Shown here in pieces: positions 1-10,735 of a DNA stretch of 64,000 bases. Origin of the DNA: Chelonoidis abingdonii (taxonomy: Eukaryota > Chordata > Testudines > Testudinidae); the NCBI RefSeq assembly GCF_003597395.2, contig NC_133773.1, forward strand, positions 130,326,159 through 130,390,158. Direction: 5' to 3'. Each line of letters starts with the position of its first letter. Within the stretch, counting starts at the first letter, position 1. The notes beneath the pieces are model-generated. The model was given only the letters and a program-made list of their open reading frames with translations, ran no database searches and had not been told where the DNA came from. Made by a program: the position numbers and the translations under genes.

Positions 1-1740
1 GTGTAGGAAAAAATGAATGAACACTAAAAGTAGGGGACTACACTAGTGTTTCCAAAAGTACGATTAGGGATAAAAAGTGACTGTTACCAAGGAGAGGCCT
101 GAGACTGCAAGGGAAATATAAGATTTGATATTTCCTCTTACCGCCACAGGTGAGTCACGAATCAAACGAAACGCAGATAGCACAAAATGGGAAATTTAAC
201 CCAGATCTATAAGACCCGGCAGGGTCTGCAGACCAGAAGTAGGTGTTAACGATCGATGGGCCCTGTGGTCGTCGTGCTAGAGCGAGTACAGAACTATATC
301 CACGCGCCCCTCCTGTACACTAAATGCAGACTTTACATATGTTGCAAGGGTCTCATGTTAGGGGACCAGTGGAAGTGTATAGAGATCCAGTGGGTGACCA
401 TAAGTTCTCCTGTCTTCCAGTACCCCAAGGTGAGGAGGAGTAACCAGGGCCCCCAGCCGAGTACTGCGCGAGAGAGACACTCGACTGCGAGAAGACGCGT
501 ATAGGGCTTAATAAGAATTTCAGTCACTGGTGTGGTTCAAATGACAGACCCAAATAGCGAGCTATGGAGAAATTAGCCACTTCAAACACTGTGTCATAGG
601 ACTTTCAGCGTGCTATGAAAGCTCTCATGCGATCCATCCTGTAAACATAGACACAAAAATCTGGACCAGACAACAGTTCTCGTGTGAGGAACACACACAA
701 TAATCATCAAATAAATTCTCACTAGGTATCAATCAGGACCTCCTGACATTGTCAATGGACAGAATGCTATTCACCAAGTTTGTACTTTAAGGATAAAATT
801 ACAATTTTTAAAAAGTTAAATTTCCATGGGCATTGTAGAAAAAAGATTTATAAGCAAATGAACCAATGGAAAAGACGTTATAAAAAGGCAGAAAATTAAT
901 ACAAAGGCTAGTGACTGGCACTAATACATCATGGTTACCCTTCAAAGTTACAACGGAAACGATTGTATGATGCGTGTCAGGCTTACGATTTGATCAACCC
1001 GCAATTCACTTTATGGGTTAATGCAAGACAATAACTCCAACGTACACATTATACAAGAAAAAAGCAGACATTATTAAAGCACAAGTGAAATCCAATAAAC
1101 TGGACCTTTATTAGACAATCTCTCATTAACCACACCAAAATATCCAAGTTATGATCACTTTTGGCTCCACTCGCTACTAGAATCACCTACAAAAAAGAAA
1201 TGATTTTTAACAGGCTTTGCATATCATTTAAAGGGTAGGCTTCATAGTCACAATTGTGGTACACAGACTAGCTGTCCATCAATATATTCTTTAGAACCAA
1301 GACCAGAAAGACCCACGTAAGAGGAGATCCTGAAGTAAACCTAAGAGACACAATTAACGTACTTAAATAAAAAGAATATGTACTGACATTCACAATACAC
1401 GAAGACTGAGGACATAGGGATTAGGATTACATAAAACAATAGTCCAGAAAAGCTAAGGCAAAAAAGTGCGTCTCAAAGAGTCCTCAAATCACTTCCCTCA
1501 CCCACAAGTAGCATTCAAAGGCACAAGGCTAAAATGCTCACAGAAGTTAAGACAGTTACACAAAATAGCAAACACTACACTGTCATTCTTAGACAGCTGA
1601 GTGCAGGTTTCAATTTCCCGAGAGCACAAGATCGAACCATAATAGACAACCAATAGTTATCTTCCTTCACCCAGATCAGACAATCACTATCCTAGCATGT
1701 AGTTTAAACTGTCGACAGTATCTCTCCCCCACAACTCTAT
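1..1740. other. Unrecognised sequence at the window edge
   Basis: I recognise no exon, RNA gene or repeat family here on either strand. No UVSSA C-terminal exon could be found, although the missing DUF2043 exons are expected on this side of the window. The stretch carries more CpG than typical CpG-depleted turtle intron, for example around 150-180, 250-320 and 455-505, and it lacks the clean repeat motifs seen elsewhere. It may be degraded repeat DNA or poorly polished sequence at a contig end. I cannot separate these from sequence alone. Confidence 0.4.
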
Positions 1741-1769
1741 CGTAGCATCACTGGTAAAGTGTTCTGGGG

Positions 1770-2304
1770 TCTTGTCTGCCCACCCAATACCTATTCCTGG
1801 GCCGGAGCCTCACCATCATGGGCCCGATCCACCCTTGATCTTCACGGAGATTACTCCTCACCTCCTTCCCCCCCAACATCCCTGGTGAATCCAGAATCAA
1901 TCCCCTTGGATTCTCTGAAAAAAAAAAAGGAAACAAATTCCCATCAGGTTCTTAAAAAGAAGTTTTTAAAATTTAAAAGAAAGAAGTGTAAAAAAAAATC
2001 ATCCTGTAAAATCCGAATGAAAATTACTTTAAAGGGTTCAGATTCAATAGCCCAGACCCCCTCTAGCCTTAGGTTCAAAGTTACAGCACAGCCAGAGGTA
2101 AAAAATCCTCTAGCAAAAAGGCGGACCATTTACAAGTTGAGAAAAACAAAATTAAAACTAAATCTTTAAGTTTTGGACTCCAGACACTGAAATTTCTGGA
2201 TGGTGGCAGAGTTGCCAGATCTAAGCTAGTAATTAAGCTTAGAAGTGTCCATACAGGTCCCCACATTTGTACCCTAAAGTTCAGAGTGGGGAAAGAACCT
2301 TGAC
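1770..2304. mobile_element. Gypsy-type LTR debris
   Basis: The A-rich stretch at 1900-2165 resembles the inner part of turtle gypsy LTRs. The last 140 bases, with ATCTAAGCTAGTAATTAAGC near 2219 and the end CTTGACA at 2298-2304, resemble the right end of an LTR in plus orientation. The phrase around 2219 also occurs, on the minus strand, just before the end of the gypsy LTR at 48466-49306, so the two share a family. The two halves may have opposite orientations. Family assignment is from memory and the left border is uncertain. Confidence 0.4.
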
Positions 2305-3409
2305 ACCAATCTAAACCACTCTTGCTGCAATTTAAATCCATTGCTTCTTGTCCTATCCTCACTGGTTAAAGAGAACAATTTTACTCCCTCCTCCTTGTAA
2401 CAACCTTTTATGTACTTGAAAACTGTTATGTCCCCTCTCAGTCTTCTTTTCCACACTAAACAAACCCATTTTTTTCCCAATGTTCCCTCATAGGTCACGT
2501 TTTCTAGACCTTTAATCATTTCTGTTGCTCTTCTCTGGAATTTCTCCAGTTTGTCCACATCCTTCCTGAAATGTGGCACCCAAACTGGACACAATATTCC
2601 AGTTGAGGCTGTATCAATACAGAGTAGAGAGGACACAACGCTCCTGCTAATGCATCCCAGAATGATGTTTGCTTTTTTCAACAATGTTACACTGTTGACT
2701 CATTTAGCCTTTGATTCACTATGACTATGAGGGAGGGATAGCTCAGTGGTTTGTGCATTAGTCTGCTAAACCTAGAGCTGTGAGTTCAATCCCTGAGGGA
2801 GCTATTTAGGGAACTGGGGTAAAAATCTGTCTGGGAATGGGTCCTGCTTTGAGCAGGGGGTTGGACTAGATCTCCTGAGGTCCCTTCCAACCCTGATATT
2901 AAAGAAAAAAAAATAAAGACCTCCAGATCCCTTTCCGCAGTACTCCTTCTTAGGTAGTCACTTCCCATTCTGTATGTGTGCAACTGATTGTTCCTTCCTA
3001 AGTGGAGTACTTCGTATTTGTTCTTATTGAATTTCATCCTATTTACTTCAGACCATTTCTCCAGTTTGTCCAGATCATTTTGAATTTTAATCCAACCCCT
3101 CCTAGCTTGGTATTGTCTGCAAAATTTATAAGTGTACTCTCTATGCCATTGTCTAAATAACTAATGAAGATATTGAACAGAACTGGACCTAGAACTGATC
3201 CCTGAGGGACCCCACTTGATATGTCCTTCCAGCTTGACCATGAAGCACTGATTATTACTCTCTGGGAACAGTTTTCCAACCAGTTATGCAACCACCTTAT
3301 AGTAGCTCCATCTAGGCTGTATTTCCCTAGTTTGTTTATGAGAAGGTCATGTGAGATAGTATCAAAAGCCTTACTAAAGTCAAGATATACCACCTATATC
3401 TCCCTGTAG
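2305..3409 (-). mobile_element. CR1 LINE fragment (reverse transcriptase)
   Basis: This is a non-LTR retrotransposon remnant on the minus strand, broken by a SINE at 2731-2917. The part at 3043-3393 encodes reverse transcriptase motifs FSKAFD, SSGVPQGSVLGPVLF and a catalytic-box relic FADNTKLGG, where the usual FADDTKLG has one Asp changed to Asn. The part at 2918-3037 encodes KFNKNKYEVLHLGRN, and 2305-2684 encodes the C-terminal segment with KKANIILGCISRSV and EDRTRSNGFKLQQ. Order and orientation match CR1 pol. Frameshifts and the lost Asp make it dead. It ends at 2305 against LTR-like sequence, so the C-terminus and 3' tail are missing. Confidence 0.9.
2731..2917 (+). mobile_element. tRNA-derived SINE (tortoise Pol III type)
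   Basis: The head is tRNA-like: an A box (TAGCTCAGTGG, 2739-2749) and a B box (GAGTTCAATCC, 2782-2792) of an internal RNA polymerase III promoter. The tail (CTGCTTTGAGCAGGGGGTTG, then CTGAGGTCCCTTCCAACCC) is nearly the same as the CR1 3' end at 25070-25135 in this window. That chimeric structure is the known tortoise SINE design, in which the CR1 machinery copies the SINE. It ends in an A-rich tract and is inserted in the CR1 copy on the opposite strand, interrupting the coding sequence between DLE and the following codons. Confidence 0.88.
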
Positions 3410-4915
3410 AAACTCAAAATAGTGTTATTAACAAGTTATAATGTGAAACAGCTGAAGGTTGAAGATCTTCTATCTCTGATTTAAAAAATGACAAGTCTAC
3501 ACAAAAGCTGCACATATCCCCTCCTTTATTTTTTAATGCATCTTGTGAAGTTTTTATTTCTACCACAGATAAAGTCAAAGGATCTGGCAATGTCTATCCT
3601 AATTTTTTCAGCAAGTATATTCTACCCAGGTGTCAATGGTATAATGTGTGTTCAGTTACTTATATTATCTTTGGTTAGATCGGCATATCTGTAGTTATAC
3701 GCTATAAGGTTTAGAAGTGTCCCCTCTATTTTATTGGGAAGCATAAAAATAAAAACAGTGCAGGCACTAGGCAGACAGGCAGTGAAATATGCTTTTGATT
3801 TCACTTATGACTTGAATAACTCATTTCCAATGTAAAATAAAACCTTTCCACTGTTTGGGCAGTCTCAGAGACAAATGCTTCTTAAAGCTTTACTGAAAAC
3901 CTTTACCATTCTATAGACTTTAAAGAATTCACCTCATAGGATGGGATGGACTTGGGAGGCAGTGTGTTAAAGCATCATGCTGTGTCAAATTTCACTCCCT
4001 ATAGTGACTGCTCTTTGCCTCTCAATAGCACAAAGTCTGTGCAGTGTTTTACATGATTTAGGGCACAGAAACACTGCCACTACTATTGCTATTTTCTGCA
4101 AATGTTACCTCTGTGAGCTAAATCAAATTGGGTGAATCGTAACAAAAGACAATAAGAAATCAATTACCATTTGAGTTTCTGTCCAAGAAGGCATTAGGAA
4201 TCAACGAGTTAGGGAAGAATAGCCAAACATGAAGTTTGCTGTTCTTCTGGAAAGTGCAGTATGAACGAGAAAATGTGTTAGCACCACCATCTGTAATGTA
4301 AGGCACAACAAAAGACCCATTGCCAGGGAAACTGATGTTCCATATTTCTGCACAAATGTGGAAAAGTTGATGATGATATTCCCCCAGGCTTCATGCTGCT
4401 GCAGCATTTATGGTTTGTTTGTCTAGCATTATTACTACAGATATCCACACCAAGCTAATTGTGATGAAGTTGTTTTGCTTTGGTAAGAAAACAAACTCAA
4501 AGTAATACCAGTGAGGCCATCAGAGTTTACCTTTTTGATTAGCAACACACACATACTTCCAATCTTTTACTTGTTTTAACCCAGTGTGGGACTTACAGGC
4601 CCTACAGTTTCATGGAGTGCCAATTTCTGCAGCAGACACTGATACATTCTTTGGCAGGGAAATGGAAATCTCCTGCTTGTTTGGAGAGAGCAGATGCATA
4701 CCCATGAGCTACAATGTGAGCAAAAAATGGAGCAAGTCTTTGAATGCTAGGTTATTAATAAAAAAGCTAGGGCTATGAATAGGCTTTAAGACTGTCAGAA
4801 ACAAATCTCTGAGGTGCAAGTGTAAACTGTCCTAGTGTTGCTGGTCCTGCCACAAAGCTGGCATCACTTTGTGTACAAGAAAGCACAGCACCTTCCCAAA
4901 CAAGGAAGACTAATG
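3410..4915. other. Intron-like sequence, nothing recognised
   Basis: AT-rich single-copy-looking sequence. I see no exon with splice sites, no RNA gene and no repeat I can name on either strand. Reading frames here are short and have no recognisable protein similarity. Confidence 0.5.
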
Positions 4916-4919
4916 GTTG

Positions 4920-5215
4920 TATTGTTAAGGCACTCAGCTGGGGCCCAGGTGATCTGGGTGCAGTTCTCAGCTCGCAGATTTGTGGGATCTTGAGTAAATG
5001 ACTTGATCTCTGTGCCTCAGTTCTCCATCTATAAAAATGGGAATAATCATCCTTCCTGTCTTCTACCATTGGTCTGTCTTATTTATTTAGATTGCACACT
5101 TTTCAGGGCAGGGTCTGTCTCGAACTGTGTTTGTACGGCAGCTAGTACATGGGGCCCTTATCTCAACTGGACTAGGTGCTACCATAAATACATATATGCT
5201 TTGAAAGACTAAAAT
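4920..5215 (+). mobile_element. MIR-type CORE-SINE
   Basis: The core runs from a Leu/Ser-tRNA-like start (about 4922-4975) through TGACTTGATCTCTGTGCCTC and AAAAATGGGAATAATCATCC (near 5000-5050), which is the well-known MIR core. The right part contains GATTGCACACTTTTCAGGGC and TTTGTACGGCAGCTAGTACA, the 3' segment typical of the reptile members of the family. It is an old, diverged retroposon lying 198 bases past the UVSSA exon end at 5413. Confidence 0.8.
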
Positions 5216-5412
5216 ACTTAATTCAAATCCTATCCTCTCAAAATACATATACTTGTAAGTTAAGAGTTACTAAGAATGTTTATGGATCACTTATTGTAAA
5301 GGAAAGGAGAAAAGTAATTATTACAAGCAGCAGTAGGGTTCATCCCCCTGCACAACCTCTCAGCCTAAACCAATCTTTTTGTTTCTTAAAAGAAAAATTA
5401 GACTGTATTTAC

Positions 5413-5565
5413 TTTAGAATTTTGCAAGCAGTTGGCTGGTCCTGTCCCCAGTAGTAAAGATCTAATCCAAAGGGTATTATAGGAGCTTTAGCTCTTTCTT
5501 CTTCTAGTTTTCCTGTCTCGCTGACAAGCTCTTCTGAAGCTGCTGGCTCTGGATTTGAGGATGCA
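5413..5565 (-). CDS. UVSSA: UVSSA coding exon F (start of DUF2043)
   Basis: Minus-strand exon of 153 bp between an acceptor (TTTCTCTAG before 5565) and a donor (AAA|gtaaat after 5413). It enters in phase 2, completing an AGT serine with exon E, and leaves in phase 2. It encodes about 50 residues. The first half is a variable Ser/Glu-rich linker. The second half, [20 protein letters not shown], aligns with human RAPVVPYGVDLHYWGQELPT, the opening of the DUF2043 domain. The open frame runs on into the intron at both ends, so borders were set by splice consensus and phase. The following exons (zinc-binding part of DUF2043 and the C-terminus) were not found to the left. Confidence 0.93.
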
Positions 5566-6535
5566 CTAGAGAAAGATAATAAAAATTCAATAGAGAACAA
5601 TAATGATCACAACTATGTGCCTGCTTTTGCTAACCTTTTCCACCAACACTCATGTTATCTAAGATCCACTAGTACTTCTACCATCTACTTTACTTGGCTT
5701 GTTCCTTAGGATATAGAGCGTGATGCTGTCATACAAGCAGAATACAATACATAGTTAAGCTTATCAGAACGCTCAGCTCATGCTGCATAAAAAGATTTTT
5801 CCCCAGTCTTGTGGGACCTTAAAGATCTATATGTGATGTAATAAGGGGTCATAAATGGTGTAGTACAACAGAAGCCTCAGTGAGGATGGTATTGCAAACC
5901 TAATTCAGAACTGTCTTGTCTCTGTAGATTTATGTCCATGTTTGTACGGTCTCCCAGACTTGCACCACTGGGGTTTCCAGAGACACCACCAATTCAACCT
6001 TTCCCTTAGCAGAAGTTGTGTTACAGAAGGACAAAAGTGTATAAAGAAAAAAGAAAGGTAAGGCTGTCAGCTGCACTCAAACACAGTACTCCAAAGTATA
6101 TTGGTATAAAGGGGTTTTTACCAGGTGCATCATTAGCAAGTAAAGGGATGGCCTTCCACTATTTGACTAAAAAAAAAGACATACTACTAGTTATGTAATG
6201 TTAGGTAACAATTGACTAAACCCAAAACATGAAGTTGCAGAGCGTAAGCACTTCAGTAGCCCAAATTATGATGGCCTCACTAATTTATAGTATTAAAACA
6301 CATAAACATGTCTTTTTTTCAATTTAGAAATCTAAATTTTTAAGTTTAGTTTATTGCCGTATTGATTAAACCCTCCAGAAAACTAATGGAGCACAACACT
6401 TTGCCTTTGCAAGGTTGCGCTTCAGCTTCTGCTAGCTTTTTCCACTGTACAAGTGTCATTTTGGCAGATGCCAGTCCATTAGCAGGTTACTCCAGTCACA
6501 GGGTCCACTCTCACAGATTTGCAAGCATGGCACAT

Positions 6536-6941
6536 CAGTAAAACCTCAGAGTTATGAACACCAGAGTTAGGAACTGACTGGTCAATCATACACACCTCGT
6601 TTAGAACCGGAAGTATGCAATCTGACAGCAGTAGAGACAAAAAAAATATAAACAAAAAAATAAAAAAGCAAATACAATACAGTACTGTGTTAAATAAACT
6701 ACTAAAAAATAAAAGGAAAGTTTATAAATAAGGATATGACAAGGTCAGGAAACTGTTTCTGTGCTTGTTTCATTTAAATTAAGATGGTTTAAAGCAGCAT
6801 TTATCTTTTGAATAGTAAAGTTTCATAGCTGTAGTAAGTCAATGTTCAGCTGTAAACTTTTGAAAGAACAACCATAACATTTTGTTCAGAGTTACGAACA
6901 ACCTCCATTCCCAAGGTGTTCATAACTTTGAGATTCTACTA
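6536..6941. mobile_element. Tc1/mariner-like nonautonomous element
   Basis: The left end CAGTAAAACCTCAGAGTTAT and the right end CATAACTTTGAGATTCTACT are imperfect inverted repeats. The right end is preceded by a further partial copy of the same motif (GTTCAGAGTTACGAACAACC near 6885-6905). The inside is AT-rich with no transposase frame. End sequence and size suggest a Tc1/mariner or Tigger-type MITE. The target duplication is not clear. Confidence 0.6.
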
Positions 6942-7305
6942 TAATTCACAGTCAGGACTGAAATTTCAGCAAGCTCTGAATAGAATTGACAAATGATAGT
7001 TCTTTGAAATCAGTATGACAGGCCTCAAAAGCTGGCATCTGACATAGTAAGTCACTAGGAAATCCAAGGCTTTTGAAACTATTTATTTGCTAGTGTAGTA
7101 TTAGGATTTGCAAATCAAAACATTCCCCCAGCAAACAGAACTCTTTTTTGGATAGGATCCCTATGATAAGTTCTTAGTAAAAGATTTTCTAAAGAATCTA
7201 CAAAAAATGATTAGCAAAACCTACATTTCTAATCACGCATATCTTAAGACTGGGTATAAAAATTATTATTTTAAATACAAATAAGTAATATTTTATAGCC
7301 TAATC

Positions 7306-7500
7306 CAGTGGTTCTCAAACTTTTGTATGGAGACACCATTCATACAGCAAGCCTATGAGTATGACTCTCTCTTATAAATTAAAAACACATTTTTAAACAT
7401 TAAACATTATAAATGCTGGAGGCGAGGCAGGGTTTGGAGTGGAGGCTGACAGCTCATGACCTCCCAAGTAATAACCTTGAGACCAGTTTGAGAACCCTTG
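7306..7500 (-). mobile_element. hAT MITE with 8-bp target duplication
   Basis: The element runs from CAGTGGTTCTCAAAC to the inverted end GTTTGAGAACCCTTG. Perfect 8-bp direct repeats GCCTAATC flank it at 7298-7305 and 7501-7508, the target length of hAT transposases. It shares its interior (TTATAAATTAAAAACAC, ATTATAAATGCTGGAGGC) with the copies at 18040-18262 and 18999-19232. It has no coding capacity and must have been moved by an enzyme made elsewhere. I call it minus because it is reversed relative to the 18040 copy. Confidence 0.9.
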
Positions 7501-7604
7501 GCCTAATCTCTTCTAGCCTGCCCCGTTTCTGGGAGTGCTTTTGTAGCAAACAGAGCCAAACAACATCACAGTGATGTTTCTAAAACAAATAAAATGATCA
7601 TGAC

Positions 7605-7782
7605 CTGGTATTTAGGGATGGTAACTTAGGTAGCTTATCTCGGATAAGTTTCAACGTTGCAGCGGCACAAGTTGGATCAAGTTCCTCTTCATTCCTTTCT
7701 GACTGGGAGTGGGAGCTCAGCAAAGCTGGCCTCACGACCATTCCTCTTGCTAATGCTTTCGGAGATGATTGGGGCTCCAACC
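7605..7782 (-). CDS. UVSSA: UVSSA coding exon E
   Basis: Minus-strand exon of 178 bp. The acceptor is a long polypyrimidine tract ending TTTTTTGCAG; the donor is CAG|gtcatg after 7605, a weak match at positions +3 to +6. It enters in phase 1 (first G from exon D completes Gly) and leaves in phase 2. It encodes 58 complete residues beginning [20 protein letters not shown], and it ends with [20 protein letters not shown]. The second part aligns with human DPTSAAAQLRQLRDHLPPPS. The middle is poorly conserved, as expected for the disordered linker between the TFIIH-binding motif and DUF2043. Confidence 0.92.
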
Positions 7783-7914
7783 CTGCAAAAAAAACCCAAA
7801 CCCCAGCATGTTTAGGAGGGGGGAAATAAAGCCTTTAGAAAGAAAAGTCTTACAACTACACCAGAGTGCTTGGTAAGGCTAGCAAAGGAGTGAATAGATT
7901 CTGGGTACATCACT

Positions 7915-8035
7915 GACTATTTTTTGTTGCAATGGCATCCATCAGCATCTGACGAAGTGGGTATTCACCCACGAAAGCTTATGATCCAAAATGTCTGTTA
8001 GTCTATAAGGTGCCACAGGATTCTCTGCTGCATCC
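7915..8035. repeat. Short amniote interspersed repeat fragment
   Basis: The phrases CATCTGACGAAGTGGGTATT and ACGAAAGCTTATGATCC, followed by GTTAGTCTATAAGGTGCCAC, form a segment I have seen repeated in reptile genomes, usually near the end of a retroelement. I cannot name the parent family with confidence. It ends about 40 bases before the solo LTR at 8073. Confidence 0.45.
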
Positions 8036-8072
8036 ACCAGCATGTTACTGATATAAACCAGTGGATACAGTA

Positions 8073-8725
8073 TGTAGCAGAGTGGTCACCCTGTTCCTGC
8101 CTTAAAGAGCTTAAAACTGCCCTGGGAGGGTGTTGTGACAGGAAGGAAAAGCTGGGCTGATTGGGGGAAGCAGCCTCAGCTGGGGGCCATGCCCCTTATC
8201 AGGCCACAACTGGCCCTGGAGCTGCTAGGCAGGAGCTAGGTCAGTCTCTCTCTAGCGGTAGGGAATAGGGCTGGGGAATAGGGCAGAGGAGCCAGGGAGC
8301 TCTCGCCTGGAAAAGCCCCAGGCTACAGGTCTGGCCAAAGGCCTAATAGGTACTGGGGCTGCAGGAATGCAGCCTGGGAGAAGGTAGAGACAGCAGGTTC
8401 AAAACCCTGCTTTGCCAATGATGAATGGCTTGTACACTGCAGTCAGTCCCAGTTAGCAGGAGCCAGATGGTGACTGGCAGTAGCAACAGACTGAAGCGAG
8501 GTGGGGGATAGAGGGTTGGGGGTTCCCCAGGGAGGGGATACTCACAGCTGTGGGGGTATTGCCCAGGGTGCAGCACCCAAGATAGAGAGGCACTGGGGTC
8601 TGGGAGGGACACGGGGCCTGCGGTGAGCAGGACGCTGGCCTGAAGAGGGCGCTCCAAAGGCTAGACAAGCTAATTCCCAGGACGACAACAGGAGGTGCCG
8701 CAGGGGTGAGCCTTGCAATGCTACA
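8073..8725. mobile_element. Solo LTR with 4-bp target duplication
   Basis: A 653-bp block starting TGTAGCAGAGTGGTCACC and ending AATGCTACA, bounded by the direct repeats AGTA at 8069-8072 and 8726-8729. TG...CA ends and a short duplication are the marks of an LTR left after recombination between two LTRs. It is GC-richer than its surroundings and has no internal coding region. Parent family (ERV or gypsy) is not decided. Several short open frames inside it have no recognisable protein. Confidence 0.78.
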
Positions 8726-8729
8726 AGTA

Positions 8730-10384
8730 CTATTTCTACTATGGGGAAATTATTGTTATGTTGGTACAAACAAGTATTATCACCATATCAACAGTAAAAC
8801 TCATTATGACATTGTATTATCCCACCAGGAAAGGAAAGTTAAACAACAAAAAGATGTCCAGATTGCTACACTGTTTTTTGACAGGACTGTTGCTGGTAAT
8901 ACTCTCACATCAGCCCTCTCAGAGTCCATACCATACTCACTGCTAATATGTGTAAGTGAAAGGAACTATGAATATTATATCCATGAGTGATGCTAAAGAT
9001 AAGTTCCCTATCTAATATAGAAATGCAAAAAAATAAAGTTGCAGAGCAGCAGAAGAAAGAAAGCAGATTTAATAGCCATAGGCTCCCCTGTGCTGTGGTT
9101 GCTTTGGTGTAACATTCCCTGTGCAAAGCAGACCTAAACTTGGCACAACTAGGCACACGGGGATAATTCTGATATAGGGATATTCACTGGTAGTGTAGAG
9201 CTGACATAGCAGGTCCAACAACAACCTCCACCTTACCACCACCACGGTTCGTTAGGGGCATGGCTAGTGAGAAAGTTGTGTGGCAAGGCTTTTCCTCCAA
9301 CCTGATGATTCGCAATTGCCATACTGGCCCCTCAGATACATAGAACAGGCTTCAGAAGGGCTGTACATGTGATCGCTTTTCCTAAATGTTTTGCAAAAGG
9401 AGAAGCAGCTCCACTGACAATGTCAAGAGCTTTGATCCTTTAGTATATTCTCAAACAGATGCAATCTACCAGAACCTTTTCTTTCATAGATAACCATCAG
9501 GAAAAAAAAACAGCACTATTTATTTTCAAAGATAAAGCATCCACCTATTTGCCTGAAGAAGCATAGGGCATGCCCACCAAAGCAGCATCCTTATGACAAT
9601 CTGACATGATTGAGGAACAAACCCACTGCAAGATCTTCAGCACCAAAAGCTCAGCTACTGCACTGATGAGGGCACTATAATTGTTTTATATAAGCAGACA
9701 GAGAGTTAAGATTAGTGAAAGTTAGATTAGATTAGATAAATCAGAAGCATAGACTTCTACCTGCTGAACTAAACTGGCAGCTCCATTAGCAGGTAGTAGT
9801 AATAGGCTCTGGTTCTCCAGGAGGGCCAGACACTAGAGGGAGACCTGATCACATGCACTTATCCAAAAGTTAACATTTTCACTTTTCAAACAAATAAAGT
9901 AAGCATCTTTATGAGAGAAGCGAACCCAAGTACAAACTGTAAGACCAAAACAACAAAAACTATTGTTCCCCAGGAAGGAAAGTTTGAGCAAGCTGTTGCA
10001 GCCTTCATCTGGAAAACAACCCAGTTTGCCTGAAGTCTTTCCCACCATCTATTCCACCCTTGATTTCTTAACTGGCAGCACTGAATTTATAGCATGCTCA
10101 CCTATTACTTCCACTTCTTAACCTGAGCACTGGGCAGGTGACTGTGTTTAACACACTGTCTAAAAAAATCCTATGTAAAAATTCATTCTAATTGGCTTTG
10201 ATATTAGCACTGGAAAATTTACTAGAAACCAGCTAGATAAGGGCAATGATAATTAAGAGTAATGGGATGAAACTGAGCTGAGGAAAATATAGGCTAAATC
10301 TTAACAGGGAGGTCTGTTAGCCTGTAGAACAGCCTCTCAAGGAACATTGTGGAGATCATCACTGAAGTGTTTTTTAAAAGAAAT
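8730..10384. other. Intron, nothing recognised
   Basis: Mostly AT-rich sequence. I see no exon, RNA gene or nameable repeat. A short GATTAGATTA iteration near 9722-9738 is the only local pattern. Confidence 0.5.
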
Positions 10385-10690
10385 GGTTACTCACCTTCTT
10401 GTAACTGTTATTCTTCGAGATGCGTTGTTCATGTCCAATCCAATCAGGTGTATGCGCGCACATGTGCACAGAAGCCGGAAGATTTTTCCCCTAGCAGCAA
10501 CCATAGGGTCGGGCTGGGCTCCCCCTGGAGTCGCACCTCCATGGCGCTGCATATACAGCCCTGCTGATCTGTCACCTCATTAGTTCCTTCTTGCAGGCTA
10601 CTCCAAGAGAGGGGCAGGAGGATGGATCTCGGAATGGACGTGAAGAACACATCTTGAAGAACAACAGTTACATGAAGCTGAGTTAACTGT
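10385..10690. repeat. DIRS 3' terminal repeat plus internal complementary region (copy A)
   Basis: A 306-bp block whose two ends are inverted copies of each other: GTTACTCACCTTCTTGTAAC and CTTCGAGATGCGTTGTTCAT on the left, GGAATGGACGTGAAGAACAC and GAAGAACAACAGTTAC on the right. The same block occurs at 12106-12390, 41056-42267 (split by an LTR) and 51694-51982. In DIRS biology such a complementary region next to the terminal repeat is used to template the ends of the circular DNA intermediate. Confidence 0.75.
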
Positions 10691-10735
10691 TCTTCCTCCT
10701 TTGAATGCTTGTTCATGTCGCTTCCAATCGGGTGA

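Larger units (their letters stand above)
5566..7604 (-). other. UVSSA: UVSSA intron between exons E and F
   Basis: This intron is 2039 bp, the shortest on the 3' side. It holds a Tc1/mariner-like element (6536-6941) and a hAT MITE (7306-7500). The rest (5566-6535 and 6942-7305) is AT-rich with no exon, RNA gene or named repeat that I can see. Confidence 0.75.

Noticed and set aside
2731..2800. Possible tRNA gene (A and B boxes present)
   Set aside because: The sequence continues into a CR1-like tail and A-rich end and does not fold as a full cloverleaf from what I can see; it is a SINE head.
10385..10690. Interpretation of the inverted-ended block as an independent MITE
   Set aside because: It always borders recombinase or RNase H relics in this window and its inner half recurs inverted at the opposite element end, as expected for DIRS terminal and complementary regions.
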